DNA of 64,000 bases from Adenophora triphylla var. japonica (GCA_022495995.1 JAFEMH010000744.1:496001-560000); one strand, 5' to 3'. Shown: positions 32,313 through 45,104, counted from the stretch's first letter. The notes: generated by a model from the sequence alone, not told the origin. A program made the numbers and translations.

Positions 32313-33016
32313 CATGAATGCTTGAATTATGGTATTATAGAAATCTTTTGCAACAAATTAGTGTCCAAGATATTCCATTAAAACTATCCAAAATAAATTA
32401 TCGTCAATAATAATTTCTTATTATGTTTATATTAATTGTCAATCAAAATGATCATTTTGGAGAAAGGGAGTGTCAAAATCCATTCATGATTTATTTTATT
32501 CCTTTTATGTTCCGTAAATAATATAGTCTCACATTTATTTTTGTTTGTCAAATTGATCAAATTTTGAGCAAATTTTTTGAAATTTAAAGCAATTAGTATT
32601 CAAAATGAATATCGGTAATAAATTTTATTATTTTATGCATTAAATTTTTATATTTTTTTAGTCAAGATTCAGTCACAATGACCAATAATCAAATGTGTTT
32701 CGGACGGGTGAGTATTTATTTCTTGGGCCAAGGACTCTAAGACCCATGACTCATATCAATATCCCACCAAAACCCATTTGAAATTAAAATCCCATCAAAA
32801 CCCGCGTCACTCCTATAGCATCCCGTCAGGTCTTATACCATGTGGTATTAGACCATTTTTTTTGCACTTTTTTCACTTTTTTAAAAAAAAATTAAATAAA
32901 AATCATATTTTTAGTTTTATACCCTAAAGGTATAAGACTAAAAATACTCTTATAGCTAAGTATGAGAGTATTTTTTTCATCATTTTTCATATTTTTCTTA
33001 AAAATATAATACAATT

Positions 33017-33716
33017 TGGTCTTATATCATTGGTTGAAGTGGAAGAGTGCTACAGGGTTTCTATGTGATCGCGGCATGCCCAATAGATTAAAGGGAAAAT
33101 TCTACCGCACGGCAATTAGGCCGGCATTGCTTTACGGCACCGAATGTTGGGCCGTGAAACAGTGTCACGTGCATAAGATGAATGTGGCAGAGATGCGTAT
33201 GCTTCGATGGATGTGCGGTCATACAAGAAAGAATAGGTTGGGGAATGAGGTGATCAGAGGTAAAGTAGGAGTTGCGCCCATTGAGGATAAAATGAGGGAA
33301 AATCGTCTACGGTGGTTTGGACATGTGAGAAGGAGACCGGGTGATGCACCGGTTAGGAGGCCGGAACAGTGGAGAAATGAGAAAATGGTGAGGGGTAGGG
33401 GAAGACCCAAACAAACTTGGATTAGAGTAATTGAAAATGATATGAATTTACTTGGAGTGGATGAAAGTATGGTGTTGAAGAGGTCGGAGTGGAGGGCAAA
33501 AATCCATGTGGGGGGTTGATTTTTTTTTTTTTGACCTTTTTACTTTTTTATTTATTTTTGTATTTTTTTATTTATTTTTATTTTTTAATTTAATTTAATT
33601 TAATTTTTTTTTTTTCACGATAACATATGATGATTTATGTTAGCCGACCCCAAATTATTTTGGGACTAAGGCTTTGTTGTTGTTGTTGTTGTTGTTGTTG
33701 GTCTTATATCATTGGT
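33017..33716 (+). mobile_element. 5'-truncated RTE-type LINE with (TTG)n tail and 18 bp TSD
   Basis: The insert spans 33035-33698, with the repeat TGGTCTTATATCATTGGT at 33017-33034 and 33699-33716. The 3' end has the motif GCCGACCCCAAATTATTTTG followed by (TTG)n, typical of plant RTE elements. Only the last part of the ORF is present. Confidence 0.9.
33035..33519 (+). pseudogene. RTE LINE reverse transcriptase C-terminus
   Basis: About 160 codons matching the C-terminal region of plant RTE-clade LINE proteins: KGKFYRTAIRPALLYGTECW, AEMRMLRWMCGHTRKNR, GVAPIEDKMRENRLRWFGHV and RGRGRPKQTW. The RT catalytic motif and endonuclease lie upstream in full-length relatives and are absent here, so it is a dead-on-arrival 5' truncation. 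The frame itself is still open. Confidence 0.9.
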
Positions 33717-35197
33717 ATAAGGCTAAAAAAAAAGTCCTATACCATTGATATATAAGACTGAAAAAAAAAAGTCTTTGATATAGGACTAAACAAATAATAA
33801 AAAGAATAAATTACTAAGGAATAATGTCCTATATTATATGGTATAAGACTGAAAAAAGGCCCTATACCATGTGGTATAGGACTGTCGATGGATTTTTGAG
33901 GAATTTTAATCTCGACTTCCGAGGTTTAAGGTAATTTTGATCTCAGTTGGGTTTTGATGGGATTTGATTTGGACTGTGTGGGTAAGGAGGAATTAATCCT
34001 TATTTCTTCTATTTTGGTGATATCGTTATCATCGACACACTCAATTTTTTCTATTTTGGAGATATCGGCATTAGAGACATGAGACTAACTTTGGCAAGTC
34101 ATTGCTATATATGTGGGCATAGGACCCGACAATTGAGAATCTCGTCGAATTGCATAAGTGGACCCACAGTCTAATAATTCGAAGAAAAATATTCATACTT
34201 TTGGGATGAAGAACACGTTTTACCAGTTTGGGGAGACGTTGTTTTGTGTTCTTCTTCATGTTTTACAATTGCAAGTTCCTTGCCAAACCCAAGGCTAAAA
34301 AATCCATAAGTGGATCCATTATAAATTTTCTTAAAATGCAACTTATTACAATATTGGCTATCACAAGGGTTTGTAAAATGCTGTAAAAATCCTATTACAA
34401 TATGGAGCTTTTTTGTAGTAGTGGTTTCATTTGATTTTATACGATCTATAATGCAAGTGAAATTTTACCATATACTGTATTAATTTTAATTTAATCATTC
34501 CGATAAAATTTGAGAAACTGTTATTAATAAATCAACTATTATTTATCGATAACAGTTTTTAAAATTTCATTGGTTAGATGAAGCATCTAACTAAAGAACA
34601 ACTATCTAACTAAAGAACAACTAAGCCTCGTTTGTTTTTTCATCTTCTGCTTTTATTCAGATCTGAATAGTATGGGTACATCAGACATAACCCAATTCAT
34701 ATTGTTTGTTTTTTGTCTACATTCAGATCTGAATGCCTCTTATTTTTCACTTAATTTTCAGATGTTAAAACTATCACTTATTTGCCTTTTAATTGATTTT
34801 TTTCATACATATATCTTCTATAAACTCCTAATTCCAAAAATATCAAATCCAAACACTATATCAATAACCATTCATCCTATCTCTCTACTCCATTGAATGT
34901 CGTAACCCTAATTTCAGATGTGAGTTCAAATGAATATTAAAACAGCTTGATTAATTCAGAAATCAGACTTCAGACGCTAATTCTTATCAGTTCAGTCAAA
35001 TTTAGACGTGAAATCAAATTTTATCAATTAACACTTAAAAAAATCAAACGCCAAAGGTTCTCAAAGGTGGTGTTCCTTCTGGCGCTGGCTGTCTACTTTT
35101 CAGTGATAGTTTAGTTTCTATTATGATACTTGTTTGATGAACTTGTCTTTATGTCAAAATTCAAATTTTGATTAAAAAAAAAAGTAATTCTGCAGTA

Positions 35198-36050
35198 ACA
35201 TGATCAGTTATTAGTACTAGTTTTCGATTTTATTTTATTTTTGCTTCATTTGTCCTTTTTATTTCCCAACATGATCGGGTCCAGTCTAGTTGGTCGTTCG
35301 AACAATATCTGCAATTGATTCTCTCTTTACTGTGTAGTCGTGTACAATCAGTACCAGCTTTCTGTATTTTGCTTTATTTATCTTTTTTTATACTCTTTTT
35401 TGACAAATTATCTGCATATATTCTTAAAATTCAAAAATGTCTTTTTAGCAGCCTCACGCTAGCTAGCTAGCTAGCTCTCGTCATTTTAAAATTTTTAAAA
35501 TGGCAAATTTTTTTTGTTTCTCAGAAATTATGGAAATCCCTTAACTTAGCAGTTTGCACGGTTGCACCACCAGAGAGAGAGAGAGAGAGTTGCAAACGGA
35601 AGAACTTTCATGAGTTAAGAAAATTTACACGGCACATCTTTAACTTTAATTACTTACCAACAATTTACAAGAACCAGTTTTATAGTAAAATGATAGCTTG
35701 GATGAATTAAATATATAGTTACCCTGATTGAGCGCTTTACAACCATATGTTCTCGTCACAAAATAATTAGTGCAGACTTGTCAAACAATTTAAGGAATTT
35801 GTTTTACGTATTAGTACAATGACAAAATTGCACTAAAACTATTTATTTGATTATAAAAACGACATTTATTTTAGGACACACCAAAAATAAAAACGTAACA
35901 ATACTTACATTTATTCCAGTTTTATTTTATGAATTATTTGCTTTCCACTCTAGGTATGATTAAGAACTGCTCAGCTAGAAAATTGTGATACAAGAATTAG
36001 TAACTTTCGCCGCCCATTTAAATAAAATCAAATAGTGAAGGCAGCCAAGA
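35198..36050. other. Spacer upstream of DEFL gene 2
   Basis: AT-rich. It holds a GCTAGCTAGCTAGCTAGC run at about 35458-35476 and a GA run at 35573-35590. No gene seen. Confidence 0.6.
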
Positions 36051-36053
36051 ACA

Positions 36054-36063
36054 CTATAAATAG
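36054..36063 (+). promoter_or_regulatory. TATA box of DEFL gene 2
   Basis: CTATAAATAG lies about 40 bp before the ATG at 36103. Confidence 0.6.
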
Positions 36064-36102
36064 ATCAAAGGCGATATAGGAAATGTGTTTTTTTTAGCAA
36101 CC

Positions 36103-36167
36103 ATGGAGGGGGTCTCTCATACAAGAGTGTTTTTCGCAGTGCTATCGATCATCTCTATTTCATGTAA

Positions 36168-36206
<39 letters not shown>

Positions 36207-36565
36207 TGCATACACACACACAAAAAGCATGAGAAGATCCTTGCTTTGCAATATCAAAACAATTTCTTGAGTCAAGACTCCAAAAATATCATGAGATGAA
36301 TAAAAAATAAAAATAACTTTTTTTTTTAGGTTTTATTATGGGGATAGAATCGCGACATGTTGCTGTATGCCATTGTGAAAATGACAATGACTGCTCCATA
36401 CAATGTGCTCCCAATTCGCCCGTTCACAAATGCGTTGATACATTCTGCAAATGCTACCCCAGTGCCGGAGTTGAAGCTTATCTCGGTGATGAAAAACTTA
36501 GCTGGTGTGAAGGCCGCGCCATCCTACTGTTGTATATGACTCGATTGTGGGTAAGGAATCAGTAG
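36103..36565 (+). pseudogene. DEFL gene 2: Cys-rich peptide, 3' end replaced by copia LTR
   Basis: Exon 1 (36103-36163, 61 nt) encodes a signal peptide, MEGVSHTRVFFAVLSIISIS. A phase-1 intron (TCAT|GTAATC ... TTTTTTAG|GT) containing a (TC)n tract follows, then exon 2 from 36330. The mature part has Cys in the pattern C-X-C-X5-C-X3-C-X10-C-X4-C-X-C, plus one more at distance 18. This is the spacing of defensin-like/NCR-type peptides. A copia insertion with TSD CCTAC at 36523-36527 cuts the gene; beyond the element (42987-42999) the original frame reaches a TGA after three codons. The frame now runs into the LTR to 36565, replacing the last residues with 14 LTR-encoded ones. All Cys are retained, so a product is still conceivable, but the native 3' UTR and terminator are displaced by 6.5 kb. 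Confidence 0.7.
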
Positions 36566-37165
36566 GTTAGGCACACCAAAAGATGTTATCTTTAAGGTAT
36601 TTAATTCATCCCACTATGGTGTAATGGTCTCAACGAATTTCACCTCCAGGATACAAAACCTACACACTTTTATTCAAAGTTACACTCCTTTGAATAACTC
36701 GGGAACAATAATCGAAGCTTTAACTGTTTGACTCAAAGAATAGATTTGTTAAGAAGAAAGACTCAGAAAAAGTAAAATCAGATCAGTATATTTCTATATA
36801 TTGTTTTCCGGAGGAGGCAACTCTATTTATAGAGTTTGTGTTGTGGTCTTGAAAAGACACAACTTTTCCGGACTGGTGCCTCAGCTGCACGGGCGTGTCA
36901 CCAAAGTTGCACGGCCGCTCCATGCTTTTGCACGGGCGTGTCACCAAAATTGGCACGGCCGCTCCGTACTTGCACGGGCGTGCTCTACGCCTTGCACGGC
37001 CGATCCGGGCGTGCCCCTCCGAACAGTCATACTCTTTTGTAAATGACTATTCAAAGAGTCACAACCCTAATGTTTAAACTGATATACTTCCTTCCCTCCT
37101 TAATACCATAACTGATATTAAGATTAATTTAATATTTAAATTAATTTATTTATTTCTTTCTTATA

Positions 37166-37229
<64 letters not shown>

Positions 37230-38037
37230 CTCAAAACTTTAAGCCATACTTGATATTTTCCCATAATAGAGGGAAGTTCAAGCAAGCTTATAGGAACTCT
37301 TCAAACTTAGCTATTATATAACAAGTTTAGCTCCACAAATTTTATTAGTAATCCCATGTGGGATAAAGAAGACACAAGAAAACAAGAAATGAAGAATAAG
37401 ACTTTATACCATGAATGAAAGGTTGGTTTACAAACTCAATATGGGAGATGACCAAGTATTATATGTGAATACTACTACATATAACAATCCCCCACTTATT
37501 TACATATAATGACACTAAACAATTTCAGCTTCTTTACATAACGAATACCCATTAAGTGGACGAGCCTTAAACTTTATGGTTGAATGTGAAACCTTTAAGA
37601 AGACATATCCTCGTCATGTATGATTTCATGTTCCTTTTGATCTTGGCAGCACCTTGTAGTTGGGCCTTGTGCTTAATCCTGGTTTTCACAAGTACTCTAG
37701 GAATTTTACCGGAGTAATCCATAAGAAGCGGCCTCTCACTTCTTTACTTGTATAGGTAGACTTATCGAGAATGTCCACAACGCATTCTACGAAAGCTATA
37801 AGTCTATTAAGGATTTTGAATCCATCCTAATCTTGTTGTGGTAATGAAAGTGCATAGGTTAGATATGAAACTTTCAAATAGTGACACCCCCACTATTTTT
37901 AAGTTATGCACTCGAAATGTATCAAAGTTTCCATTTCACCAATGTCTAATATTGAATTGCCTTTTAACTTTTAAACATAAGGTGACAAATCTATGACTTG
38001 TACCTTAAGAAAAAGTTGGTTTCAATTAAGACATTGT

Positions 38038-38973
38038 TTAGACCGATAATAGTCTCATATCTCTCATGACCTTTGTAATTTTATCCCCTGATAAAGATTT
38101 TGTTAGTGGGTCAGTTAACATTTGATTTGTAGGAAGATACTCAATTGCTATCTTTGCCTTTTTAACCATATCTCTAATATGATTATATCTCATAGCAATG
38201 TGTTTGCTATGATTTGATATTCTCTCATTCTTTGTATTGAATATGGCAGCTTGATTATCACAATATAAAGTTGTGGCTCCTTTCTTAGAATCAATAAATG
38301 GTATTGTTCTTAGAAATCTTCTAAACCATATTAAATCTTTACTAGCCATTGACATGGCTATGTACTCAGATTCCATAGAAGACAAAGCAACACATGTTTG
38401 TCTTTTTGAAGACCAAGCAACTATGGCTCCTCCAATGGTAAATAACCAACCACTCGTTGATTTGGAGTTGGTTACATCTGATGCCCAATTTGCATCACTA
38501 TAACATTCAAGTATAGGTGAATTACACTTGTAATGTAAGCCATAGTTTATTGTGAATTTTAAGTACCTTAGTACTCTTTGTAGTTCCGTCCAATGTTCTT
38601 CACTTGGATTACTTGTAAATCTACTAAGTATGCCAATTGCACATGCAAGATCAGGTCTTGTATGATTAACTACATACATTATGCTACCAATTATCTTGGC
38701 ATATTCTTCTTGATTTACGGCCTCGCCTTTATTTGGAACTAACTTCATATGAGGGTCAATAGGACTTTTACTTATTTTGCAATCAAAATAATTAAACTTC
38801 TTTAATATTTCCTCAATGTAATGTGATTGAGTTAATATGTAAGTTTTATCCTTTTTGATCACCTTAACCCCCAAAATGACATCTACTGGACCTAAGTCCT
38901 TCATGTCAAACACTTGCTTTAAATAGTTCTTTGTTTCATTAATACAATTAATATCAGAATCAAATATTAGCAA
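38038..38973 (-). pseudogene. Copia RT C-terminal part and RNase H
   Basis: 312 codons from the end of RT (MKDLGPVDVILGVKV, SHYIEEILKKF) through the RNase H domain (CYSDANWASD, STSGWLFTIGG, ALSSMESEYIAMS, LYCDNQAAI), ending near the pol terminus (TDPLTKSL). The catalytic YVDD lies just upstream at about 38975-38985 in the adjoining frame. A frameshift between 38975 and 39203 separates it from the N-terminal half of RT. Confidence 0.85.
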
Positions 38974-39202
38974 GTCATCAACATATAAAGTTATAACAAC
39001 TTTATAATTAAGAGTAACTTTAGTAAAAACACAACTTTCTACTTTACTACTCTTAAAACCAAACTTTCAAATTTCTTGCTTAAACTTCTTGTACCATTGA
39101 ATTGGTGCTTGTTTAAGTCCATATAGAGATTTATTTAATTTACATACTTTATGTTCTTCTCCTTTAGAGACATAACCCTCGGGTTGTTGTATGTAAATCT
39201 CT

Positions 39203-40141
39203 TCATCTAAATCTCCATTTAAGAATGTTGTTAATTTTAACATCCATTTGATGAACCTCTAGTCCATAGGCGGATGCTATAGCAAACATAGTTCTAATTG
39301 ATGTAAATTTAGTGACCAGTGAAAATCTTTCGAAATAGTCAATTTCTTCTTTTTGACTATAACCTTTGGCTACTAATCTTGCCTTGTACTTATCAATAGT
39401 ACCATCAGTTTTGAGTTTCTTTTTCAAAATCCACTTGCAGCCAATAGGTTTAGTATTAGGAGGAGGATTGACTAGAGTCCATGTTTCATTATCAAGGATA
39501 GATTTGATTTCATCATCCATGGCTCTTTTCCACAAGTCTGAATCAGACAAAGACATAGCTTCTTGAAAAGTTTTAGGATCCTCTTCTAACATATATGTAA
39601 ACATGCCAGGACCAAGGTTCTTTTCAATTCTTTGTCTTTTGCTTCTCCTTAACTCAACTATTTCATCATTTTCATTGTTGTCTAAATTTTCATCATTAGC
39701 AATGGCATCACCATTGTCATGTGAACTTGATGCATTTTCTGCTTCAAGTTCTTTTGACAATTCATGGTTTATATCTACCTTGTCTACACTTTTTATGTTC
39801 AAATGTTCATAAAAAATAGCACGCGTAGCTTCAAACACACGATTGTCATTAATTCTCATAAATCTATATGCTTTGCTTATTGAAGAATAACCAATAAATA
39901 TAGATTTCACAGCTTTACTCCCAAGTTTATTTCTTTTCAAAGTTGCATCTAAAACATATGCAACACAACCCCATACTTTTAAATGTGAAATATTAGGCTT
40001 ACGCCCATTAAATAATTTGTATGGAGTTTTCATATGTTTATTCACAATTCTGTTACAAATGTAAACAAAACTTAATAGTGCCTCTCCCCAATAGCTCATT
40101 GATAATTTTGAATTTATAATCATGGCACTAACCATCTCCAT
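39203..40141 (-). pseudogene. Copia integrase C-terminus and RT N-terminus
   Basis: 313 codons that continue the integrase frame after an in-frame TAA at about 40173. Motifs are VWGCVAYVLDATLKRNKLGSK, an acidic Asn/Asp-rich linker, then RT motifs (WKRAMDDEIKSI, NTWTLV-like ETWTLVNPPP, KWILKKKLKTDG, YKARLVAKGYSQ). The frame ends at 39203, just after EVHQMDVK, where a frameshift occurs. Confidence 0.85.
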
Positions 40142-40174
40142 TAAGGATCGATTTTTCCTCTCGGCTACTCCATT

Positions 40175-41431
40175 TTATGGTGGAGTATTAGGTGCTGAAG
40201 ATTCCCTAACAGTTCCATTTTGTTGACAAAATGAAATCATCTCGTTTGGGAAATATTCACCACCTCTATCCGATCTTAATCGTTTTATCCTTAGATTGGT
40301 TTGATTTTCAACTTCGGCTTTGAAAATTTTAAACTTGTCAAAAGCTTCATCTTTTGTTCTAAGTAAATACACATATGCAAACTTAGAAAAATCATCAATG
40401 AACGTAATAAGATAACGTTTTCCACCTCTTGTCAAAATATCTTTGTTGTCACAAATATCGGTATGAATTAACTCAAGTAACCTAGTTGATCTTACTACAC
40501 TTTTAAAAGATGTTTTAGTCAACTTAGATTGAGCGCAACATTCACAATTATTCATAGAATAAATATTCGAAGATTTAGGAATATACTCATATTTAATCAT
40601 ACGACTCATTGCATTCATACCAATATGTCCTAATCTAGAATGCCAAAAATCATGATTTTCAACATTAAAATTAGAATCAACAAAGTAAGAAGAACTGGTA
40701 ATTTTATTATCAATGCTCAATAAATACATTTGGTCTTTAATGTAGCCCTTTCCAACAAACGTCCCATTTTTAGTGATATTCACTTGTTGGGCGCGAAAGG
40801 TTACTTTAAAGCCATTTTCATCCAATTTAGGAACGGATACAAGATTCTTCCTCATAGATGGAATATGGTACACATTTTTCAAAGTAAGAGTCTTTTCCGA
40901 AGTGATGGGGAGAATAATGGTCCCTATGCCCAAGACCTCGCTTGTAGAAGCATTTCTCATATAAACTGCTTTTGGCTCTTTCACTTCTTCATAAGTTTTG
41001 AACAAGCTTCGATTTGGAGTTACAGGACATGTAGCCCCTGAATCAATCCACCAATCTGAGTCGACATTGTTGACTAGACAGATTTCGGAAAGCATGCTAA
41101 TGAAGTTGCTCTCAACTACATTTGCTTGTTCATCTTTCTGTTGCCTTTTGCGGTAATAGCAGTTCTTAGCCAAATGATTTGTTTTTCCACAAACATAGCA
41201 AGAACTCTTCTGCTTTTTCTTAGCTTTACCCTTTCCATCATTTTTAAAGTTGTTTTTCCGTTTGAACTTTCCTTGGTTTCCCTTGGAAGTTCCGGCAACA
41301 TTTTTATTTTCCACATAGTTTACACCATCAATCTTCTCAGAAATTGAGCCATCACGTTTGAGACTTTCAGTCTCAATTTGGATGCCTTGAAGAAGTTCAT
41401 CTAAGGTGATGGCCTTCTTCTTATGCTTCAA
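40175..41431 (-). pseudogene. Copia gag zinc knuckle, protease and integrase core
   Basis: 418 codons. A CCHC knuckle lies near residue 80 (CYVCGKTNHLAKNC). The protease site WWIDSGATCPVT is near residue 130. The GAG_pre-integrase region (FWHSRLGHIGMNAM) and the integrase HHCC and core ([21 protein letters not shown]) follow. The stop at 40175 replaces a Gln in the conserved NGVAERKN neighbourhood, so it is a nonsense mutation and the frame continues at 40141. Confidence 0.88.
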
Positions 41432-41646
41432 TTTCTTTTGGTAATCTTTTCAAGAAGGTGAAAGTTTACCCATGATGGTTGAAACTTGTAATGTCTCAGA
41501 AATGGGTTCATCCGCATCGGCACATTCGATGGCTATGTCATTGAGTTCATTAACTTGATCAATGACAGGCTCGAGTCTACCATCTTGTATTCAACAAATT
41601 TATTAACCAAAAAAGATTTATTACCAGCATCTTCATTGACGTACCT

Positions 41647-41976
41647 TCATTTGATTGCAAACCAAACATCAGCGGCAGTTTTGTGTATTTGGAACACGTT
41701 GAACAACGTGTTGTTCAATGCTTGCAGAATGGTGAATCGGCAAATGAAGTCATCCGATTTCCATTTCTTCACTTTTTCAGCAGCCTCGATTTTCTGTGCC
41801 TCGGTTGCTTTATCATTTTCATTCTCCTTTGGACAAGGATCACATAGCACGTAGAATACCTTTGCAATGGTGAGAAGGTATTTCATCTTCAAGCTCCAAC
41901 GCTTGTAGTTCAGCCCATTTAGTCTCTCTAACTTATCTGCTTCGGGTAATTGTCCCTTCATCAAAACTGACTCCAT
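41647..41976 (-). pseudogene. Copia gag N-terminus
   Basis: 110 codons from an ATG at 41976 with the copia capsid-type region (LNGLNYKRWSLKMKYLL, ALNNTLFNVF). A TGA at 41647 and a frameshift before 41431 separate it from the rest of the polyprotein. Confidence 0.75.
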
Positions 41977-42004
41977 CTATACGAAAAATTAAATACCTTA
42001 AAAC

Positions 42005-42634
42005 TGTTGTATATGACTCGATTGTGGGTAAGGAATCAGTAGGTTAGGCACACCAAAAGATGTTATCTTTAAGGTATTTAATTCGTCCCACTATGGTGTA
42101 ATGGTCTCAACGAATTTCACCTCCAGGATACAAAACCTACACACTCTTATTCAAAGTTACACTCCTTTGAATAACTCGGAAACAATAATCGAAGCTTTAA
42201 CTGTTTGACTCAAAGAATAGATTTGTTAAGAAGAAAGACTCAGGAAGTAAAATCAAATCAGTATATTTCTATATATTGTTTTTCGGAGGAGGCAACTCTA
42301 TTTATAGAGTTTGTGTTGTGGTCTTGAAAAGACACAACTTTTTCGGACTGGTGCCTCAGCTGCACGGGCGTGTCACCAAAGTTGCACGGCCGCTCCATGC
42401 TTTTGCACGGGCGTGTCACCAAAATTGGCACGGCCGCTCCGTACTTGCACGGGCGTGCTCTACGCCTTGCACGGCCGATCCGGGCGTGCCCCTCCGAACA
42501 GTCATACTCTTTTGTAAATGACTATTCAAAGAGTCACAACCCTAATGTTTAAACTGATATACTTTCTTCCCTCATTAATACCATAACCAGTATTAAGATT
42601 AATTTAATATTTAAATTAATTAATTTATTTCTTT

Positions 42635-42729
<95 letters not shown>

Positions 42730-42986
42730 CTCAAAACTTTAAGCCATACTTGATATTTTTCCATAATAGAGGGAAGCTCAAGCAAGCTTATAGGAACTCT
42801 TCAAACTTAGCTATTATATAACAAGTTTAGCTCCACAAGTTTTATTAGTAATCCCATGTGGGATAAAGAAGACACAACAAAACAAGAAATGAAGAATAAG
42901 ACTTTATACCATGAATGAAAGGTTGGTTTACAAACTCAATATGGGAGATGACCAAGTATTATTTGTGAATACTACTACATATAACA
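42005..42986 (-). repeat. 5' LTR of copia element (minus strand)
   Basis: 982 bp, matching 36528-37486. It includes a 90 bp (TA)n run at 42636-42725 and a GC-rich block at 42360-42495. The following CCTAC is the target duplication. Confidence 0.93.
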
Positions 42987-42999
42987 CCTACATCATTGA

Positions 43000-43590
43000 T
43001 ATACTCCCTCCGTCCCAATATTAAGTTCACCATTTTGGTCTCGGCACGCAAATTAATGGTCTCAACGAATTTCACCTCCAGGATACAAAACCTACACACT
43101 CTTATTCAAAGTTACACTCCTTTGATAACTCGGAAACAATAATCGAAGCTTTAACTGTTTGACTCAAAGAATAGATTTGTTAAGAAGAAAGACTCAGGAA
43201 GTAAAATCAAATCAGTATATTTCTATATATTGTTTTTCGGAGGAGGCAACTCTATTTATAGAGTTTGTGTTGTGGTCTTGAAAAGACACAACTTTTTCGG
43301 ACAGGTGCCTCAGCTGCACGGGCGTGTCACCAAAGTTGCATGGCCGCTCCATGCTTTTGCACGGGCGTGTCACCAAAATTGGCACGGCCGCTCCGTACTT
43401 GCACGGGCGTGCTCTACGCCTTGCACGGCCGATCCGGGCGTGCCCCTCCGAACAGTCATACTCTTTTGTAAATGACTATTCAAAGAGTCACAACCCTAAT
43501 GTTTAAACTGATATACTTTCTTCCCTCCTTAATACCATAACCAGTATTAAGATTAATTTAATATTTAAATTAATTAATTTATTTCTTTCT

Positions 43591-43664
<74 letters not shown>

Positions 43665-44528
43665 CAAAACTTTAAGCCATACTTGATATTTTTCCATAAT
43701 AGAGGGAAGCTCAAGCAAGCTTATAGGAACTCTTCAAACTTAGCTATTATATAACAAGTTTAGCTCCACAAGTTTTATTAGTAATCCCATGTGGGATAAA
43801 GAAGACACAACAAAACAAGAAATGAAGAATAAGACTTTATACCATGAATGAAAGGTTGGTTTACAAACTCAATATGGGAGATGACCAAGTATTATTTGTG
43901 AATACTACTACATATAACACCTACATCATTGATATACTCCCTCCGTCCCAATATTAAGTTCACCATTTTGGTCTCGGCACGCAAATTAATGGTCTCAACG
44001 AATTTCACCTCCAGGATACAAAACCTACACACTCTTATTCAAAGTTACACTCCTTTGAATAACTCGGAAACAATAATCGAAGCTTTAACTGTTTGACTCA
44101 AAGAATAGATTTGTTAAGAAGAAAGACTCAGGAAGTAAAATCAAATCAGTATATTTCTATATATTGTTTTTCGGAGGAGGCAACTCTATTTATAGAGTTT
44201 GTGTTGTGGTCTTGAAAAGACACAACTTTTTCGGACAGGTGCCTCAGCTGCACGGGCGTGTCACCAAAGTTGCATGGCCGCTCCATGCTTTTGCACGGGC
44301 GTGTCACCAAAATTGGCACGGCCGCTCCGTACTTGCACGGGCGTGCTCTACGCCTTGCACGGCCGATCCGGGCGTGCCCCTCCGAACAGTCATACTCTTT
44401 TGTAAATGACTATTCAAAGAGTCACAACCCTAATGTTTAAACTGATATACTTTCTTCCCTCATTAATACCATAACCAGTATTAAGATTAATTTAATATTT
44501 AAATTAATTAATTTATTTCTTTCTTATA
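43000..44528. repeat. 934 bp tandem amplification of LTR plus gene flank
   Basis: Two further LTR copies follow the 5' LTR. Each starts at LTR position about 93 (aatggtctcaacg) and the first runs to the LTR end, then through CCTACATCATTGA (the 3' end of DEFL gene 2) and a Stowaway-type end (CTCCCTCCGTCCC). The unit repeats with period 934 (tgtttttcgg at 43231 and 44165). The last copy stops at about 44528, where a MITE begins. Since host flank is inside the unit, amplification happened after the copia insertion. Confidence 0.88.
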
Positions 44529-44533
44529 TTATA

Positions 44534-44945
<412 letters not shown>

Positions 44946-45104
44946 TGGCCTTATGTCTACTATGAAGATTACAGAAAAAATAAAAATCATTATTATTAGT
45001 TTTATAGATCCATGAATAACAATGATAATAATTATTCCTCATTCGACGCAATATTGTTGTACTGGATATTAATTGTATATAGTAAAAAGAGTACTCTCTC
45101 TGTC

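Larger units (their letters stand above)
32716..34008. mobile_element. MULE-like element with 9 bp TSD carrying a LINE tail
   Basis: The element spans 32725-33999 and is flanked by TTATTTCTT at 32716-32724 and 34000-34008. The terminal inverted repeats are degenerate but share CCCAYCAAAACCC near both ends. The interior repeats a palindromic motif of the type GTCTTATACCATGTGGTATAAGAC (about six variants: 32849-32870, 32918-32940, 33701-33720, 33740-33765, 33825-33850, 33860-33885). No MULE transposase is present. Confidence 0.75.
32537..35197. repeat. Dispersed repeat R, copy 2 (split by a MULE)
   Basis: R sequence runs 32537-32724, is interrupted by the element at 32725-33999, and resumes at 34009-35197. 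It lacks the 16.7 kb stack seen in copy 1, so 34771-34790 preserves the pre-insertion site. The Tourist-like MITE remnant at 34625-35052 is uninterrupted here. Confidence 0.85.
36528..42986 (-). mobile_element. Full-length Ty1/copia element, minus strand, TSD CCTAC
   Basis: The LTRs are 36528-37486 (3' LTR) and 42005-42986 (5' LTR). Both read TGTTGTATATGAC...ACATATAACA on the plus strand, and they are flanked by CCTAC at 36523-36527 and 42987-42991. The polypurine tract, AATAAGTGGGGGAT on the minus strand, abuts the 3' LTR at 37487-37500. The LTRs differ at roughly 15-20 positions plus microsatellite length, so the element is older than gypsy element 1. No clear initiator-Met primer site is visible next to the 5' LTR. 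37.5-38.0 kb is non-coding internal 3' sequence. Confidence 0.93.

Noticed and set aside
36801..37077. Recurrent 60-81 codon frames in the copia LTRs (also 42276, 43230, 44164)
   Set aside because: Three overlapping frames over the same GC-rich repeat block, conserved only because the LTR is repeated; no start or domain support.
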